A stretch of 64,000 nt of DNA, taken from assembly GCA_029055435.1 (NCBI GenBank), contig JAIDDH010000074.1, positions 1-64,000 of the forward strand, given 5' to 3'. Shown one piece after another: positions 43,948-51,355 of the stretch. The DNA is from Acetatifactor sp. (lineage in GTDB: Bacteria > Bacillota > Clostridia > Lachnospirales > Lachnospiraceae). Positions within the stretch are counted from its first letter, which is position 1; the number at the start of each line of letters is the position of its first letter. The position numbers and the translations under genes are program-made. Under the pieces are notes generated by a model. It made no database searches. It was not told the DNA's origin and saw nothing but the letters and a program-made list of their open reading frames with translations.

Positions 43948-44092
43948 AAGAAGCAGCAAAAAGGCCTGCTATCATTATAATGCCGTCCATTCTTATAATC
44001 AAATCGGGTAAAGGAGCAATAAACCTATTCACTCCCATTACAACTAAAGTAACAATCAAAATGCATACACTTATAATTTGTACTTTTTTCAT
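43925..44092 (-). CDS. Small two-helix membrane protein
   Basis: The product is 55 aa from the ATG at 44092, with GAAGGGA 9 bases upstream; the track start at 44110 is a TTG. The sequence MKKVQIISVCILIVTLVVMG forms the first membrane helix, a short loop FIAPLPDLIIRMD follows, and IIMIAGLFAASFSTVK forms the second. Similar tiny proteins are widespread and unannotated in Firmicutes. It converges on the macrodomain gene with a 23-base overlap, which could give antisense interference. Function unknown. Confidence 0.6.
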   Translation of the reverse strand: MKKVQIISVCILIVTLVVMGVNRFIAPLPDLIIRMDGIIMIAGLFAASFSTVKCI

Positions 44093-44260
44093 GTTTACAC
44101 TTCCCTTCAAACTTCAATGCATACTGCATTTATAATCTTCCTCCATATTTTATCATATTTTAGGGGGAATTGGAAATGCCTGATTATTTAAAATGAAGAT
44201 ATTTTACAAGACGTATTTCAAAATAAGCGGTAGAATGACTGTGACAAGGGGGAAACTCAC

Positions 44261-45103
44261 ATGAAAAAAGAGATGCGAACTGTTGTATATGATGATGAGT
44301 TGAGACTTGAAGCCTACCGTTTTGAGGGAATTGTGCAGCCTTTTCCAAACCATTTTCACGAATATTATGTCATAGGGTTTGTGGAGGATGGCGCACGTGA
44401 GCTTTCCTGCAGGAACAGGGAATACGCCATAGAGAAAGGCAGCATCGTACTTTTCAATCCGGGGGATAACCATGCCTGTGTGCAGAGTGACGGCGGGACA
44501 TTTGATTATCGGGGATTAAATATTTCAAAAGAAACTATGCTTGAGTTGGCGGAGGAAGTTACCGGGAAACGGGAGCTGCCGGGATTTTCTAAGAATGTTA
44601 TCTATGATGAGGAGGCTGTCTGTTATCTGCGCCCGCTGCATGAGATGGTCATGAAGGGGGCCGGTGATTTCGGAAAAGAGGAAAATCTGCTTTTTCTGAT
44701 TTCACTGCTTATTCAGAAATATGGACAGCCCTTTGAAAGCTGCATCCCGGAGTGCAGGCAGGAGATAGAGAGGGCCTGCGAGTATATGGAGCAGCACTTT
44801 GCGGAACGAATTTATCTGAATCAGATATGCCGCTATGTGGGGCTTAGTAAATCAACATTGCTCCGTGCTTTTACGAAGTCAAAGGGAGTCACACCGTACC
44901 GCTATCTTGAGACAATCCGCGTCAATGAGGCGAAAAAGCTATTGTCGGAGGGGATAATGCCAGTGGAGACAGCCATAAGGACCGGATTTTCAGATCAGAG
45001 CCATTTTACAAATTATTTTAATCAGTTCATAGGGCTTGCGCCGGGCATCTACCGTGAAATATTCTCTGAAAGGGACGGAGAGGGTGGGCCGCATGAAAAG
45101 TAG
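44261..45103 (+). CDS. AraC-family transcriptional regulator
   Basis: The 280-aa protein has an N-terminal cupin sensing domain (FPNHFHEYYVIGFVEDGARE, FNPGDNHACVQSDGG). The C-terminal double helix-turn-helix of AraC/XylS proteins is at residues 175-270: YLNQICRYVGLSKSTLLRAF and AIRTGFSDQSHFTNYFNQFI. It overlaps the downstream EamA transporter by 11 bases, so it most likely controls that exporter in response to a small ligand. The start has AAGGGGG upstream. Confidence 0.92.
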   Translation: MKKEMRTVVYDDELRLEAYRFEGIVQPFPNHFHEYYVIGFVEDGARELSCRNREYAIEKGSIVLFNPGDNHACVQSDGGTFDYRGLNISKETMLELAEEVTGKRELPGFSKNVIYDEEAVCYLRPLHEMVMKGAGDFGKEENLLFLISLLIQKYGQPFESCIPECRQEIERACEYMEQHFAERIYLNQICRYVGLSKSTLLRAFTKSKGVTPYRYLETIRVNEAKKLLSEGIMPVETAIRTGFSDQSHFTNYFNQFIGLAPGIYREIFSERDGEGGPHEK

Positions 45104-45983
45104 TAAATCAGTCGGACATCTGGCGGCGCTGTTCACGATTATCATATGGGGGACGACATTCATATCAACTAAGATACTGCTTGTGGAGTTCAGACCTGTG
45201 GAGATTCTGTTTTTCCGTTTTGTCATGGGATTTGCGGCGTTGTTTCTGGTCTGTCCGCGCCGGTTGAAGGCAGTAAGCCGCAGACAGGAGATTACTTTTG
45301 CATTGGCGGGACTGTGTGGAATATGTCTGTATTATCTGCTGGAGAACATTGCTCTTACATATACGATGGCTTCCAATGTGGGTGTCATCATATCGGTTGC
45401 ACCGTTTTTTACGGCGATACTGTCACATCTGCTCATAAAGTCGGAGGGGAAGCTGCGGGCAAGCTTTGTCCTTGGATTTGTGGTGGCAATGGCTGGTGTT
45501 GCGCTGCTTGGTTTTAACGGTTCCAGACTGGAACTGAATCCTATGGGGGATATACTGGCAGTCTGCGCGGCTTTTGTATGGGCATGTTATTCCATATTGA
45601 CAAGGAAAATCAGCAGCTTTGGATATCCGGTTATTCTCACCACACGCAGGACATTTTTTTACGGCATCCTTTTCATGGTTCCGGCGTTATTCTTTTTTGA
45701 GTTTGAGCCAGGATTGGAACGGTTTGCAGATGTGACATGTCTGCTCAATATCCTGTATCTGGGCATTGGGGCATCCGCACTCTGTTTTGTCACATGGAAT
45801 TTTGCAGTGAAGACTCTGGGAGCGGTCAGAACCAGCGTTTACATTTACATGGTTCCTGTCATAACGGTGGCGACATCCGTGTTGATACTGAAAGAACCGG
45901 TGACATGGAGTTTGATTGCGGGAACGGCTCTGGCAGTGACAGGGCTTTTCTTATCTGAATACAATGGGAGAAGTGAGAGGTGA
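45093..45983 (+). CDS. EamA/DMT-family transporter
   Basis: The protein is 296 aa from ATG 45093, preceded by GAGAGGGTGGG; the track start at 45036 lies inside the AraC gene. Ten membrane helices in two EamA repeats are visible: HLAALFTIIIWGTTFISTKI opens the first and PMGDILAVCAAFVWACYSIL the second, with YMVPVITVATSVLILKEPVT near the end. Amino-acid or metabolite export is typical of the family. Overlap with the AraC gene indicates joint transcription and regulation. Confidence 0.9.
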   Translation: MKSSKSVGHLAALFTIIIWGTTFISTKILLVEFRPVEILFFRFVMGFAALFLVCPRRLKAVSRRQEITFALAGLCGICLYYLLENIALTYTMASNVGVIISVAPFFTAILSHLLIKSEGKLRASFVLGFVVAMAGVALLGFNGSRLELNPMGDILAVCAAFVWACYSILTRKISSFGYPVILTTRRTFFYGILFMVPALFFFEFEPGLERFADVTCLLNILYLGIGASALCFVTWNFAVKTLGAVRTSVYIYMVPVITVATSVLILKEPVTWSLIAGTALAVTGLFLSEYNGRSER

Positions 45984-45989
45984 ATAAAG

Positions 45990-46085
45990 ATGGATTTACA
46001 GAATGAAAAATGCGTTATAGTAATCGACGGCGGAGCTAAAAAGAAGGTCAACAAATTAACCGGAAGCATGGCGTTGCTCAGATAA
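45990..46085 (+). pseudogene. Deletion relic of a DUF2000-family gene
   Basis: A 31-codon ORF reads MDLQNEKCVIVID, then GGAKKKVNKLTGSMALLR. The first 13 residues match the start and the last 17-18 residues match the end of DUF2000 proteins (about 135 aa), whose termini read MxxENEKCVxVID and GPKKKVNKLTGSxxLLR. The middle of about 100 codons is missing and the two ends are fused in frame. The start follows the EamA stop by seven bases with GAGAGG upstream, so it may still be translated as a micro-protein, but function is not expected. Confidence 0.6.
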
Positions 46086-46086
46086 A

Positions 46087-46419
46087 TCAGATCCTGTTTT
46101 GGGCTCCCCATTCACACATTCCGTCCAGAATAGGCATCAGAGATTTCCCACGCTCGGTGAGACTGTATTCCACTTTGGGGGGAATCTGAGGATATTCCTC
46201 CCGATGGATCAGTCTGTCGGCTTCCAGCTCTTTCAGGGTGGAGCTTAAGGTCTTGTAAGAGATATTGCCGATATATTTTTTCATCTCGTTAAAACGGACT
46301 ATCCCAAACTCCATTAAGGTGTAAAGGATAGTCATTTTATATTTTCCGTTGATCAGCGATAAAGTATAGCTGAAACCTGTGTCATTCAAACATTCCTGTG
46401 ATATGCAGCGCTTTTCCAT
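46087..46419 (-). CDS. HxlR-family winged-helix regulator
   Basis: The protein is 110 aa from ATG 46419, with AAAGGAAAG upstream; the track start at 46518 is in the intergenic region. The family pattern is clear: TGFSYTLSLINGKYKMTILY, RFNEMKKYIGNISYKTLSSTL for the recognition helix, and VEYSLTERGKSLMPILDGMCEWG at the end. HxlR proteins often sense electrophiles or thiol stress by cysteine; this one has cysteines near its N-terminus (EKRCISQECLND). It diverges from two flavodoxin-type reductase genes, the usual target arrangement. Confidence 0.92.
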   Translation of the reverse strand: MEKRCISQECLNDTGFSYTLSLINGKYKMTILYTLMEFGIVRFNEMKKYIGNISYKTLSSTLKELEADRLIHREEYPQIPPKVEYSLTERGKSLMPILDGMCEWGAQNRI

Positions 46420-46438
46420 TTTACACTTTCCTTTAGGT

Positions 46439-46465
46439 AAGTATCGCACTTCAATGTGCGTACTT
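46439..46465. promoter_or_regulatory. Candidate HxlR operator
   Basis: AAGTATCGCAC and GTGCGTACTT form an imperfect palindrome with a 6-base centre. It lies between the HxlR gene and the reductases and touches the -35 box of the reductase promoter. AGTA/TACT ends are seen in other HxlR-family sites such as that of YodB. Confidence 0.5.
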
Positions 46466-46491
46466 GTATTTTGTTTAGTTCCTGTTAATAT
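46464..46491 (+). promoter_or_regulatory. Promoter of the flavodoxin-like pair
   Basis: TTGTAT (46464-46469) and TAATAT (46486-46491) have a 16-base spacer, 41 bases upstream of the first reductase ATG. It overlaps the putative HxlR operator. Confidence 0.5.
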
Positions 46492-46532
46492 CATAGTATG
46501 AACGATAAAACAAGTCAAGGGAGAGTGTATCT

Positions 46533-47078
46533 ATGAGTAAAAAAATTGTTGTAATTACAGGAAGTCCGAGAAAAAATGGAAACAGTTTTGCCATGACGGA
46601 TGCTTTTATCAAGGCAGCGCAGGACAAAGGCCATACGGTTACCCGGTTTGATGCCGCCATGAAAACGGTGGGAGGATGCCATGCCTGTGAGACCTGTTAT
46701 AAGAGCGGCAAGGCCTGTTCCTTTGATGATGATTTCAATGAGATTGCTCCTGCTATTTTAGAGGCGGATGGAATTGTCTTTACTACGCCGGTTTATTGGT
46801 ATTCCATTCCAGCGCAGATAAAAGGCGTGATCGATAAACTGTTTTCTTTCTGCGTTGCAGGCAAGGATGTGGCAGGAAAGGAGTGCGCGCTGATCACATG
46901 TTGTGAAGAGGAAGATTTGTCTGTCATGGATGGCGTGCGCGTTCCGATTGAGCGTTCGGCTGCGTTATTAAAATGGAAAATGGTTGGGGAGGTTCTTGTC
47001 CCGGGTGTTTTGAATGCCGGTGAGATTGAAAAAACGGATGGCTGCAAGCAGGCTGCGGAATTGGCAGACAAATTTTAA
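46533..47078 (+). CDS. Flavodoxin-fold NAD(P)H-dependent oxidoreductase
   Basis: The 181-aa protein has the FMN-binding flavodoxin-like fold: phosphate loop TGSPRKNGNS near residue 9 and the TTPVYWYSIPAQIKGVIDK motif that contacts the isoalloxazine ring. A cysteine-rich stretch (GGCHACETCYKSGKAC) is typical of the iron-sulfur flavoprotein-like subgroup. It would reduce quinones, azo or nitro compounds or act as an electron carrier. AAGGGAGAG precedes the ATG. Regulation by the divergent HxlR protein is likely. Confidence 0.9.
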   Translation: MSKKIVVITGSPRKNGNSFAMTDAFIKAAQDKGHTVTRFDAAMKTVGGCHACETCYKSGKACSFDDDFNEIAPAILEADGIVFTTPVYWYSIPAQIKGVIDKLFSFCVAGKDVAGKECALITCCEEEDLSVMDGVRVPIERSAALLKWKMVGEVLVPGVLNAGEIEKTDGCKQAAELADKF

Positions 47079-47099
47079 GATGCAGTGGAGGACTGATAT

Positions 47100-47648
47100 T
47101 TGAGTAAGAAGATTATCGTTTTGAACGGCAGTCCCCGTAAAAACGGCAACACTGCCGAATTGATCAGGGAATTTACAAGAGGGGCAGAAAGCGCGGGAAA
47201 TACCGTGACGGAATTCTTTCTGGACGGCATGAACATAAACGGTTGTAAAGGATGTTTTGGCGGAGGGAAAAACCCGGACAGTCCTTGCGTACAGAAGGAT
47301 GACATGGAAAAAATCTATCCGGTCTATAAGCAGGCAGACATTGTGGTACTGGCGTCGCCGCTTTATTACTGGACAATCAGCGGGCAGTTGAAGACGGCAT
47401 TTGACCGCCTGTTTGCTGTCGCAGAATGCGACCCGGATTATAGGAACCCTCATAAAGAAAGTATTCTGCTGATGGCGGCGGAAGGGCATGGATTTGAGGA
47501 AAGCCTGTATTGGTATGACCGGCTTGAGAAACATCTCGGCTGGAACAGTCTCGGGAAGGTTCTGTGCGGCGGTGTGATGGCCGTAGGAGATATCAAAGAC
47601 CGGCCGGAACTGATAGAGGCTTATAACCTTGGAAGATCAATCAGCTGA
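47100..47648 (+). CDS. Flavodoxin-fold NAD(P)H-dependent oxidoreductase
   Basis: The 182-aa paralogue of the preceding gene uses a TTG start with GGAGG upstream. The FMN phosphate loop is NGSPRKNGNT, the ring-contact motif is ASPLYYWTISGQLKTAFDR, and a cysteine region KGCFGGGKNPDSPC is present. It is 22 bases downstream of its neighbour and co-transcribed. The two may differ in substrate. The gene ends just before a strong terminator shared with the convergent kinase-like gene. Confidence 0.9.
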   Translation: MSKKIIVLNGSPRKNGNTAELIREFTRGAESAGNTVTEFFLDGMNINGCKGCFGGGKNPDSPCVQKDDMEKIYPVYKQADIVVLASPLYYWTISGQLKTAFDRLFAVAECDPDYRNPHKESILLMAAEGHGFEESLYWYDRLEKHLGWNSLGKVLCGGVMAVGDIKDRPELIEAYNLGRSIS

Positions 47649-47656
47649 AACTGGAA

Positions 47657-47688
47657 GAGAGAAACCGATTGCGTTTCTCTCTTTTTTT
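47657..47688 (+). terminator. Strong terminator after the reductase pair
   Basis: GAGAGAAA and TTTCTCTC form a perfect 8-bp stem with a 9-base loop, followed by seven T residues. It reaches the last bases of the convergent gene ending at 47687. Confidence 0.85.
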
Positions 47689-48217
47689 AACCTTTTACAT
47701 ACTGCAAAAACTCCGGAGTTTTTGACCAGTATTTTATACCCCAATTCTCAAAATTCCATTCTTCCATGTATGCGTTGCACTCAAAATCAATATAGTACAA
47801 TTCATCATTTTGCACAACAAAATTTGTCGGGAAATAGTCTATATTGGTATGAGCGGCATATAGCAAATGACACATATCGCGCAATTGGTCAACATAAGCA
47901 GATTTCATCTTATCCTGCAGAATTAATTCGTAAATGGTATCGCCGTCAATAAATTCTTTTAGTATGCGTTCATTTTTGAGATCGATATCAATCATGGCAG
48001 GAATTTTTATTCCGATTTCCCTGAGGCGATTATAATCATTTAATTCCGCCTCAATCTTATTTCCAAACTGGTAATAATCACATGGTTCATGGTGGATTTG
48101 TTTGAGAACGTATTTTTGGGTGCCGTGGCTTGCCAGATAAGAATATCCCCCTTTTCCCTTCCCTAATAATCGGAGTATTTCATATTCTTTTTCATTTACA
48201 GCCATTTTCCTGTCCAT
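47687..48217 (-). CDS. Minimal protein-kinase-fold protein
   Basis: The 176-aa protein has a truncated kinase-like fold. The glycine loop region is LLGKGKGGYSYLA, the lysine is in KYVLKQI, an N-lobe glutamate is in IEAELNDYNRL, and the catalytic-loop equivalent NIDYFPTNFVVQNDELYYID has the D-x-x-x-x-N and D positions expected for phosphotransfer. Only about 60 residues follow the hinge, so the C-lobe is very small. Possible functions are small-molecule or protein phosphorylation. The ATG has AGGAGG upstream. It lies alone on the minus strand. Confidence 0.8.
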   Translation of the reverse strand: MDRKMAVNEKEYEILRLLGKGKGGYSYLASHGTQKYVLKQIHHEPCDYYQFGNKIEAELNDYNRLREIGIKIPAMIDIDLKNERILKEFIDGDTIYELILQDKMKSAYVDQLRDMCHLLYAAHTNIDYFPTNFVVQNDELYYIDFECNAYMEEWNFENWGIKYWSKTPEFLQYVKG

Positions 48218-48290
48218 AATAGCCTCCTGAATTCCTGCTTACCAATATTATTATAAGCTATTTTTAGCAGGAACACAATTTGTCAGATAC

Positions 48291-48318
48291 TTGACATATG
48301 CGGGCGATACCATATAAT
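48291..48318 (+). promoter_or_regulatory. Promoter of the MATE-XRE operon
   Basis: Consensus TTGACA (48291-48296) and TATAAT (48313-48318) have a 16-base spacer, 63 bases before the MATE start codon. Confidence 0.8.
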
Positions 48319-48380
48319 GCTATATATCGGCTCATTGAACGGCTGGATCAGACAATGCCGGACAGAGGAGGAGATAATCG

Positions 48381-49730
48381 ATGAAAAATGTAAAAGAGAA
48401 TTCTTTTTTGGAGGGGTCAATATTCGGGGCTTTGATTCGATTTGCGGTGCCGGTGCTCGGTGCGCTTATCCTACAGGCGGCCTACGGTGCGGTGGATTTG
48501 ATGGTGGTGGGATGGTTTGGAGACGCGGCCAGCATTTCCGCAGTGGGAACCGGAAGCGGTTTTATGCAGATGGTGACATTTATTATTACCAGTCTTGCCA
48601 TGGGCTCTACCGTGGTAATTGGCCAGCACATAGGGGAGCAAAAACCCGAGGAGGCCGGGAATACAGTGGGAACCACCATCCTGCTCTTTGCCGGGATTGG
48701 GGTGGTAATGACGGTGGTGCTGGAGCTGTTTGCCGGGAAGATTGTGGGAATACTGCAGGTTCCTGCCGAATCTGTGGATAAGACCATCCTTTATTTGCGT
48801 ATCTGTTCAGCGGGAATCCTGGTGATTATCGCCTATAATGTAATCAGCGGTGTTTTGCGAGGGGTGGGAAACGCCAATCTCCCATTTCTCTTTGTGGGAA
48901 TTGCCTGTGTAGTGAATATTATAGGGGATTTGCTTTTGGTGGGCGTATGCAGATTGGATGTGGCGGGCGCCGCGCTGGCAACGGTTCTGGCTCAGCTCGT
49001 TTCTGTGGTGCTGTCGGCGGCGATTATCCGAAGACAAAAGCTTCCCATCTCGTTTTCCTTTGCGCAGTGCAGGATTTATGCAAGGGAGCTGAAACTGGTT
49101 TTGCGTGTGGGCGTACCCATTGCCATTCAGGAAACCATGGTGCAGATTTCATTTCTCGTGGTCAATACTATTGTAAACCAGATGGGGCTTATGCCCTCGG
49201 CAGGATATGGGATTGCCCAGAAGATTATCTCCTTCATTATGTTGGTGCCATCTTCGGTGATGCAGAGTGTATCTGCCTTTGTGGCACAGAATATAGGAGC
49301 AGGACAAAAGGAACGGGCGTGGAAGGGCTTCCTCACCGCCATGGGTACCGGATGTGCTGTGGGAGTAGTCATTTTCCTTGGAGGATTTTTTGGAGGTAGC
49401 GCGATGTCCGCCGTCTTTACCGATGACATGGAGGTTATCGCCCAAAGTGCGGATTATTTAAAAGGATTTTCCATAGATTGCATTTTGACCTGTGTGCTGT
49501 TCAGTAGTGTTGGTTATTTTAACGGGCGTGGAAGGAGTATCCCTGTGATGCTTCAGGGACTTTCTTCCGCTTTCTGTATCAGAATTCCGGTCTCGATTTT
49601 TATGTCGCGGCTCCCGAATGCTTCCCTGATACTGGTGGGGCTGGCGACGCCGATCACCACTATTTACGGAATACTCTTTTTTGTGATATGCTTTATGATA
49701 CTGAAACAGAAAGAGAAGAGACGGATATGA
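48381..49730 (+). CDS. MATE-family efflux transporter
   Basis: The 449-aa protein has 12 hydrophobic segments with MATE signatures: PVLGALILQAAYGAVDLMVVGW in the first helices, IGAGQKERAWKG in the second half, and the matching IGEQKPEEAGNT in the first half. The family exports cationic drugs or metabolites using Na+ or H+. AGGAGGAG precedes the ATG. The stop codon overlaps the XRE regulator start (ATGA), so both are translated from one message. Confidence 0.93.
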   Translation: MKNVKENSFLEGSIFGALIRFAVPVLGALILQAAYGAVDLMVVGWFGDAASISAVGTGSGFMQMVTFIITSLAMGSTVVIGQHIGEQKPEEAGNTVGTTILLFAGIGVVMTVVLELFAGKIVGILQVPAESVDKTILYLRICSAGILVIIAYNVISGVLRGVGNANLPFLFVGIACVVNIIGDLLLVGVCRLDVAGAALATVLAQLVSVVLSAAIIRRQKLPISFSFAQCRIYARELKLVLRVGVPIAIQETMVQISFLVVNTIVNQMGLMPSAGYGIAQKIISFIMLVPSSVMQSVSAFVAQNIGAGQKERAWKGFLTAMGTGCAVGVVIFLGGFFGGSAMSAVFTDDMEVIAQSADYLKGFSIDCILTCVLFSSVGYFNGRGRSIPVMLQGLSSAFCIRIPVSIFMSRLPNASLILVGLATPITTIYGILFFVICFMILKQKEKRRI

Positions 49731-50473
49731 CTTTTGGAGAAAAGATACAAAAGCTGAGAAAAGAAAACGGATTGTCTCAGGAAGAATTGGCCTGTCAATT
49801 AGGAGTTTCACGGCAGGCTGTCAGCAAATGGGAGTGTGACAATGGTTATCCTGAGACGGAGAAGATTGTCCGCATGGGCAAATTGTTCCATGTCTCCATG
49901 GATTATCTTCTCAATGAGGAAGATTTACAAAGACAGGAAATCAATCATGATGATGGGGGAATCCATGTCAGCCGGGAAATGGCAGAGGGATTTCTTGAAT
50001 ATCAAAAGAGAAGATTGTGGAAGATAGGCATTGCGGTCGGACTGTTTGTCGGCAGTTTATCCCTCTCTTTCTGGGATGCGGAAATCAGCATGATCCTGTT
50101 CATGGCGCTGATTATTCTGGGAATCGTGCTCCTGTTTTCCGTAAAGATGGCGGACAATCCATATCGCAGGCTTTGGACAGAGCGCTTATCTTTTGATAAA
50201 AACGTAAAATCCGAATTATCCTCCGCCTATGCCGGCAAAAAGAAATCGGCTCAGATGCTCAATCTGATTGGTATTGCTTTGATTGCCATAGGTTTTTTAC
50301 TCTGCCCGCTGTTGGTCTCGGTGGAAATGGATGTCCTGGATAATATTGTTTTGGCCTGCGGGATGGTGATGGCCGGGATCGGGCTGTTTTTATGTGTGTA
50401 TATGTCCGGAATGATCCGGGCGTACCGACTGCTTATTATGAACGAAGAACGGCATGGAAGCTCTGTTGTCTGA
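49727..50473 (+). CDS. Membrane-bound XRE-family regulator
   Basis: The protein is 248 aa from ATG 49727, which overlaps the MATE stop by four bases. The N-terminal helix-turn-helix is IQKLRKENGLSQEELACQLGVSRQAVSKWE, a very common Firmicute form. After residue 110 there are two pairs of hydrophobic helices (IGIAVGLFVGSLSLSFW, MILFMALIILGIVLLF, then two more near the C-terminus). A DNA-binding head fixed to the membrane suggests sensing of membrane or transport state, probably regulating the partner MATE gene. Confidence 0.88.
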   Translation: MTFGEKIQKLRKENGLSQEELACQLGVSRQAVSKWECDNGYPETEKIVRMGKLFHVSMDYLLNEEDLQRQEINHDDGGIHVSREMAEGFLEYQKRRLWKIGIAVGLFVGSLSLSFWDAEISMILFMALIILGIVLLFSVKMADNPYRRLWTERLSFDKNVKSELSSAYAGKKKSAQMLNLIGIALIAIGFLLCPLLVSVEMDVLDNIVLACGMVMAGIGLFLCVYMSGMIRAYRLLIMNEERHGSSVV

Positions 50474-50540
50474 GACTGTTCTATTATATGTTATTCTTAT
50501 TAAGAAGGTAAATAAAAGCCGGATATAAGGCAGAAATAAT

Positions 50541-50569
50541 TTGCAGACAGCACAATTTGATGTTATAAT
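50541..50569 (+). promoter_or_regulatory. Promoter of the orphan Rpn-like fragment
   Basis: TTGCAG (50541-50546) and TATAAT (50564-50569) are spaced 17 bases apart, 40 bases upstream of the ATG at 50610. The -10 box lies within the left arm of a 27-bp inverted repeat. Confidence 0.6.
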
Positions 50570-50589
50570 CTGCTCATAGAATTCCTCTG
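50563..50589 (-). repeat. 27-bp inverted repeat, left copy
   Basis: Reverse complemented, this reads CAGAGGAATTCTATGAGCAG and continues ATTATAA. It matches the right copy at 50994-51020 at 25 of 27 positions. The pair encloses the Rpn-like fragment. Confidence 0.75.
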
Positions 50590-50609
50590 TGGAAGTGGAG
50601 GAGCGTTTT

Positions 50610-50849
50610 ATGCTGTTGAAGGAAGTGTTGAAGGAAGAGCGCACGGAGGGCAGAGCAGAAGGCCGGGCAGAAGGTCGGACAGAGGGTAAAGCTGAAGCCA
50701 TTCTTTTGCTATTGCAGGAAATTGGAGCCATACCGGATGAACTGACGGAGAAAATCATGAACGAAAAGAATCTGACTGTGTTAAACGAGTATTTAAAGTA
50801 TGCGGCCAAGGCAGAGTCCATAGAAGACTTTGCGCATAAATTCGCATAG
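50610..50849 (+). CDS. Orphan C-terminal piece of an Rpn/PDDEXK nuclease
   Basis: The 79-aa product from ATG 50610 (GGAGGAG 7 bases upstream) reads MLLKEVLKEERTEGRAEGRA and continues with more EGRxEG units, then a helical end (LNEYLKYAAKAESIEDFAHKF). This is the standard C-terminal tail of Rpn/YhgA-like recombination-promoting nucleases (PDDEXK, about 300 aa). The nuclease domain is entirely absent upstream, where only a promoter is seen. It is either a 5'-deleted remnant or a free-standing homologue of the small intragenic RpnS products that neutralise Rpn toxins. The track's GTG start at 50589 is less likely. Confidence 0.65.
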   Translation: MLLKEVLKEERTEGRAEGRAEGRTEGKAEAILLLLQEIGAIPDELTEKIMNEKNLTVLNEYLKYAAKAESIEDFAHKFA

Positions 50850-50857
50850 AAAAGGCT

Positions 50858-51232
50858 GTGTGCAGGAAATTCGAGAGTAGTAGTCTTACGTCGGGCTTTA
50901 CAGATGTATCATGTAAAGTCTGTATCTTTATTATCATAAGGCCCATTCGGGCGGAGTATCAGAGACTAAATAAATTTTTACTATATATCAAAGCAGAGGA
51001 ATTCTATAAGCAGATTATCATTTTTTATGATGAGAGCTATTTTCAATCTTTTTGGGATAGAACGGGGCCGGAGCAGTTCTGGACACCGGTAAGACAGGGG
51101 AATTCTTTTTGCGGGAGCCGCAATATTGCCACATCGCTTTCCGAAATCTGTTATCATGAGAAAATAGTTTCCGAGCAGGAGGTATTTGAAGAAGATTTAT
51201 GGTTTTATGGCGATGTGCCAGCTTCCGAATAA
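50858..51232 (+). CDS. Doubtful ORF, possibly decayed gene
   Basis: A 124-codon ORF opens with GTG and has no internal methionine. The first 40 codons run through non-coding-looking sequence with small inverted repeats (CTTTACA-N9-TGTAAAG near 50895, GCCC-ATTC-GGGC near 50942). From about residue 46 (AEEFYKQIIIFYDESYFQSF ... EEDLWFYGDVPASE) it looks more protein-like, but the 27-bp repeat right arm lies in this part. No ribosome binding site is evident. It may be the tail of a lost gene. The stretch 50850-51355 holds nothing else certain apart from the palindrome before the LicD gene. Confidence 0.2.
   Translation: MCRKFESSSLTSGFTDVSCKVCIFIIIRPIRAEYQRLNKFLLYIKAEEFYKQIIIFYDESYFQSFWDRTGPEQFWTPVRQGNSFCGSRNIATSLSEICYHEKIVSEQEVFEEDLWFYGDVPASE
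50994..51020 (+). repeat. 27-bp inverted repeat, right copy
   Basis: CAGAGGAATTCTATAAGCAG continues ATTATCA. It is the inverted partner of 50563-50589, with two mismatches. Confidence 0.75.
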
Positions 51233-51298
51233 TTATAAAATTTTTATATCTGACGCAGGAGCATGAGAATGTTAAGAAAAATCCGGAATATGCCGATA

Positions 51299-51315
51299 AC
51301 ACTATTAAATAGTGT
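51299..51315. promoter_or_regulatory. Perfect 17-bp palindrome ahead of the glycan operon
   Basis: ACACTATT-A-AATAGTGT has perfect 8-bp arms around a single base. It sits 41 bases upstream of the first gene of the long operon, a plausible operator site. No strong promoter match is visible; the best guess is a weak box set around 51272-51300. Confidence 0.45.
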
Positions 51316-51355
51316 GAAAATTTGCATTGATTTCACATAGGAACGGGAGGCATAT

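Noticed and set aside
50635-50700. GCAGAAGGCCGGGCAGAAGG-type repeats considered as a CRISPR or minisatellite
   Set aside because: They encode the EGRAEG repeats of Rpn tails in frame and lack spacers, so they are coding repeats.
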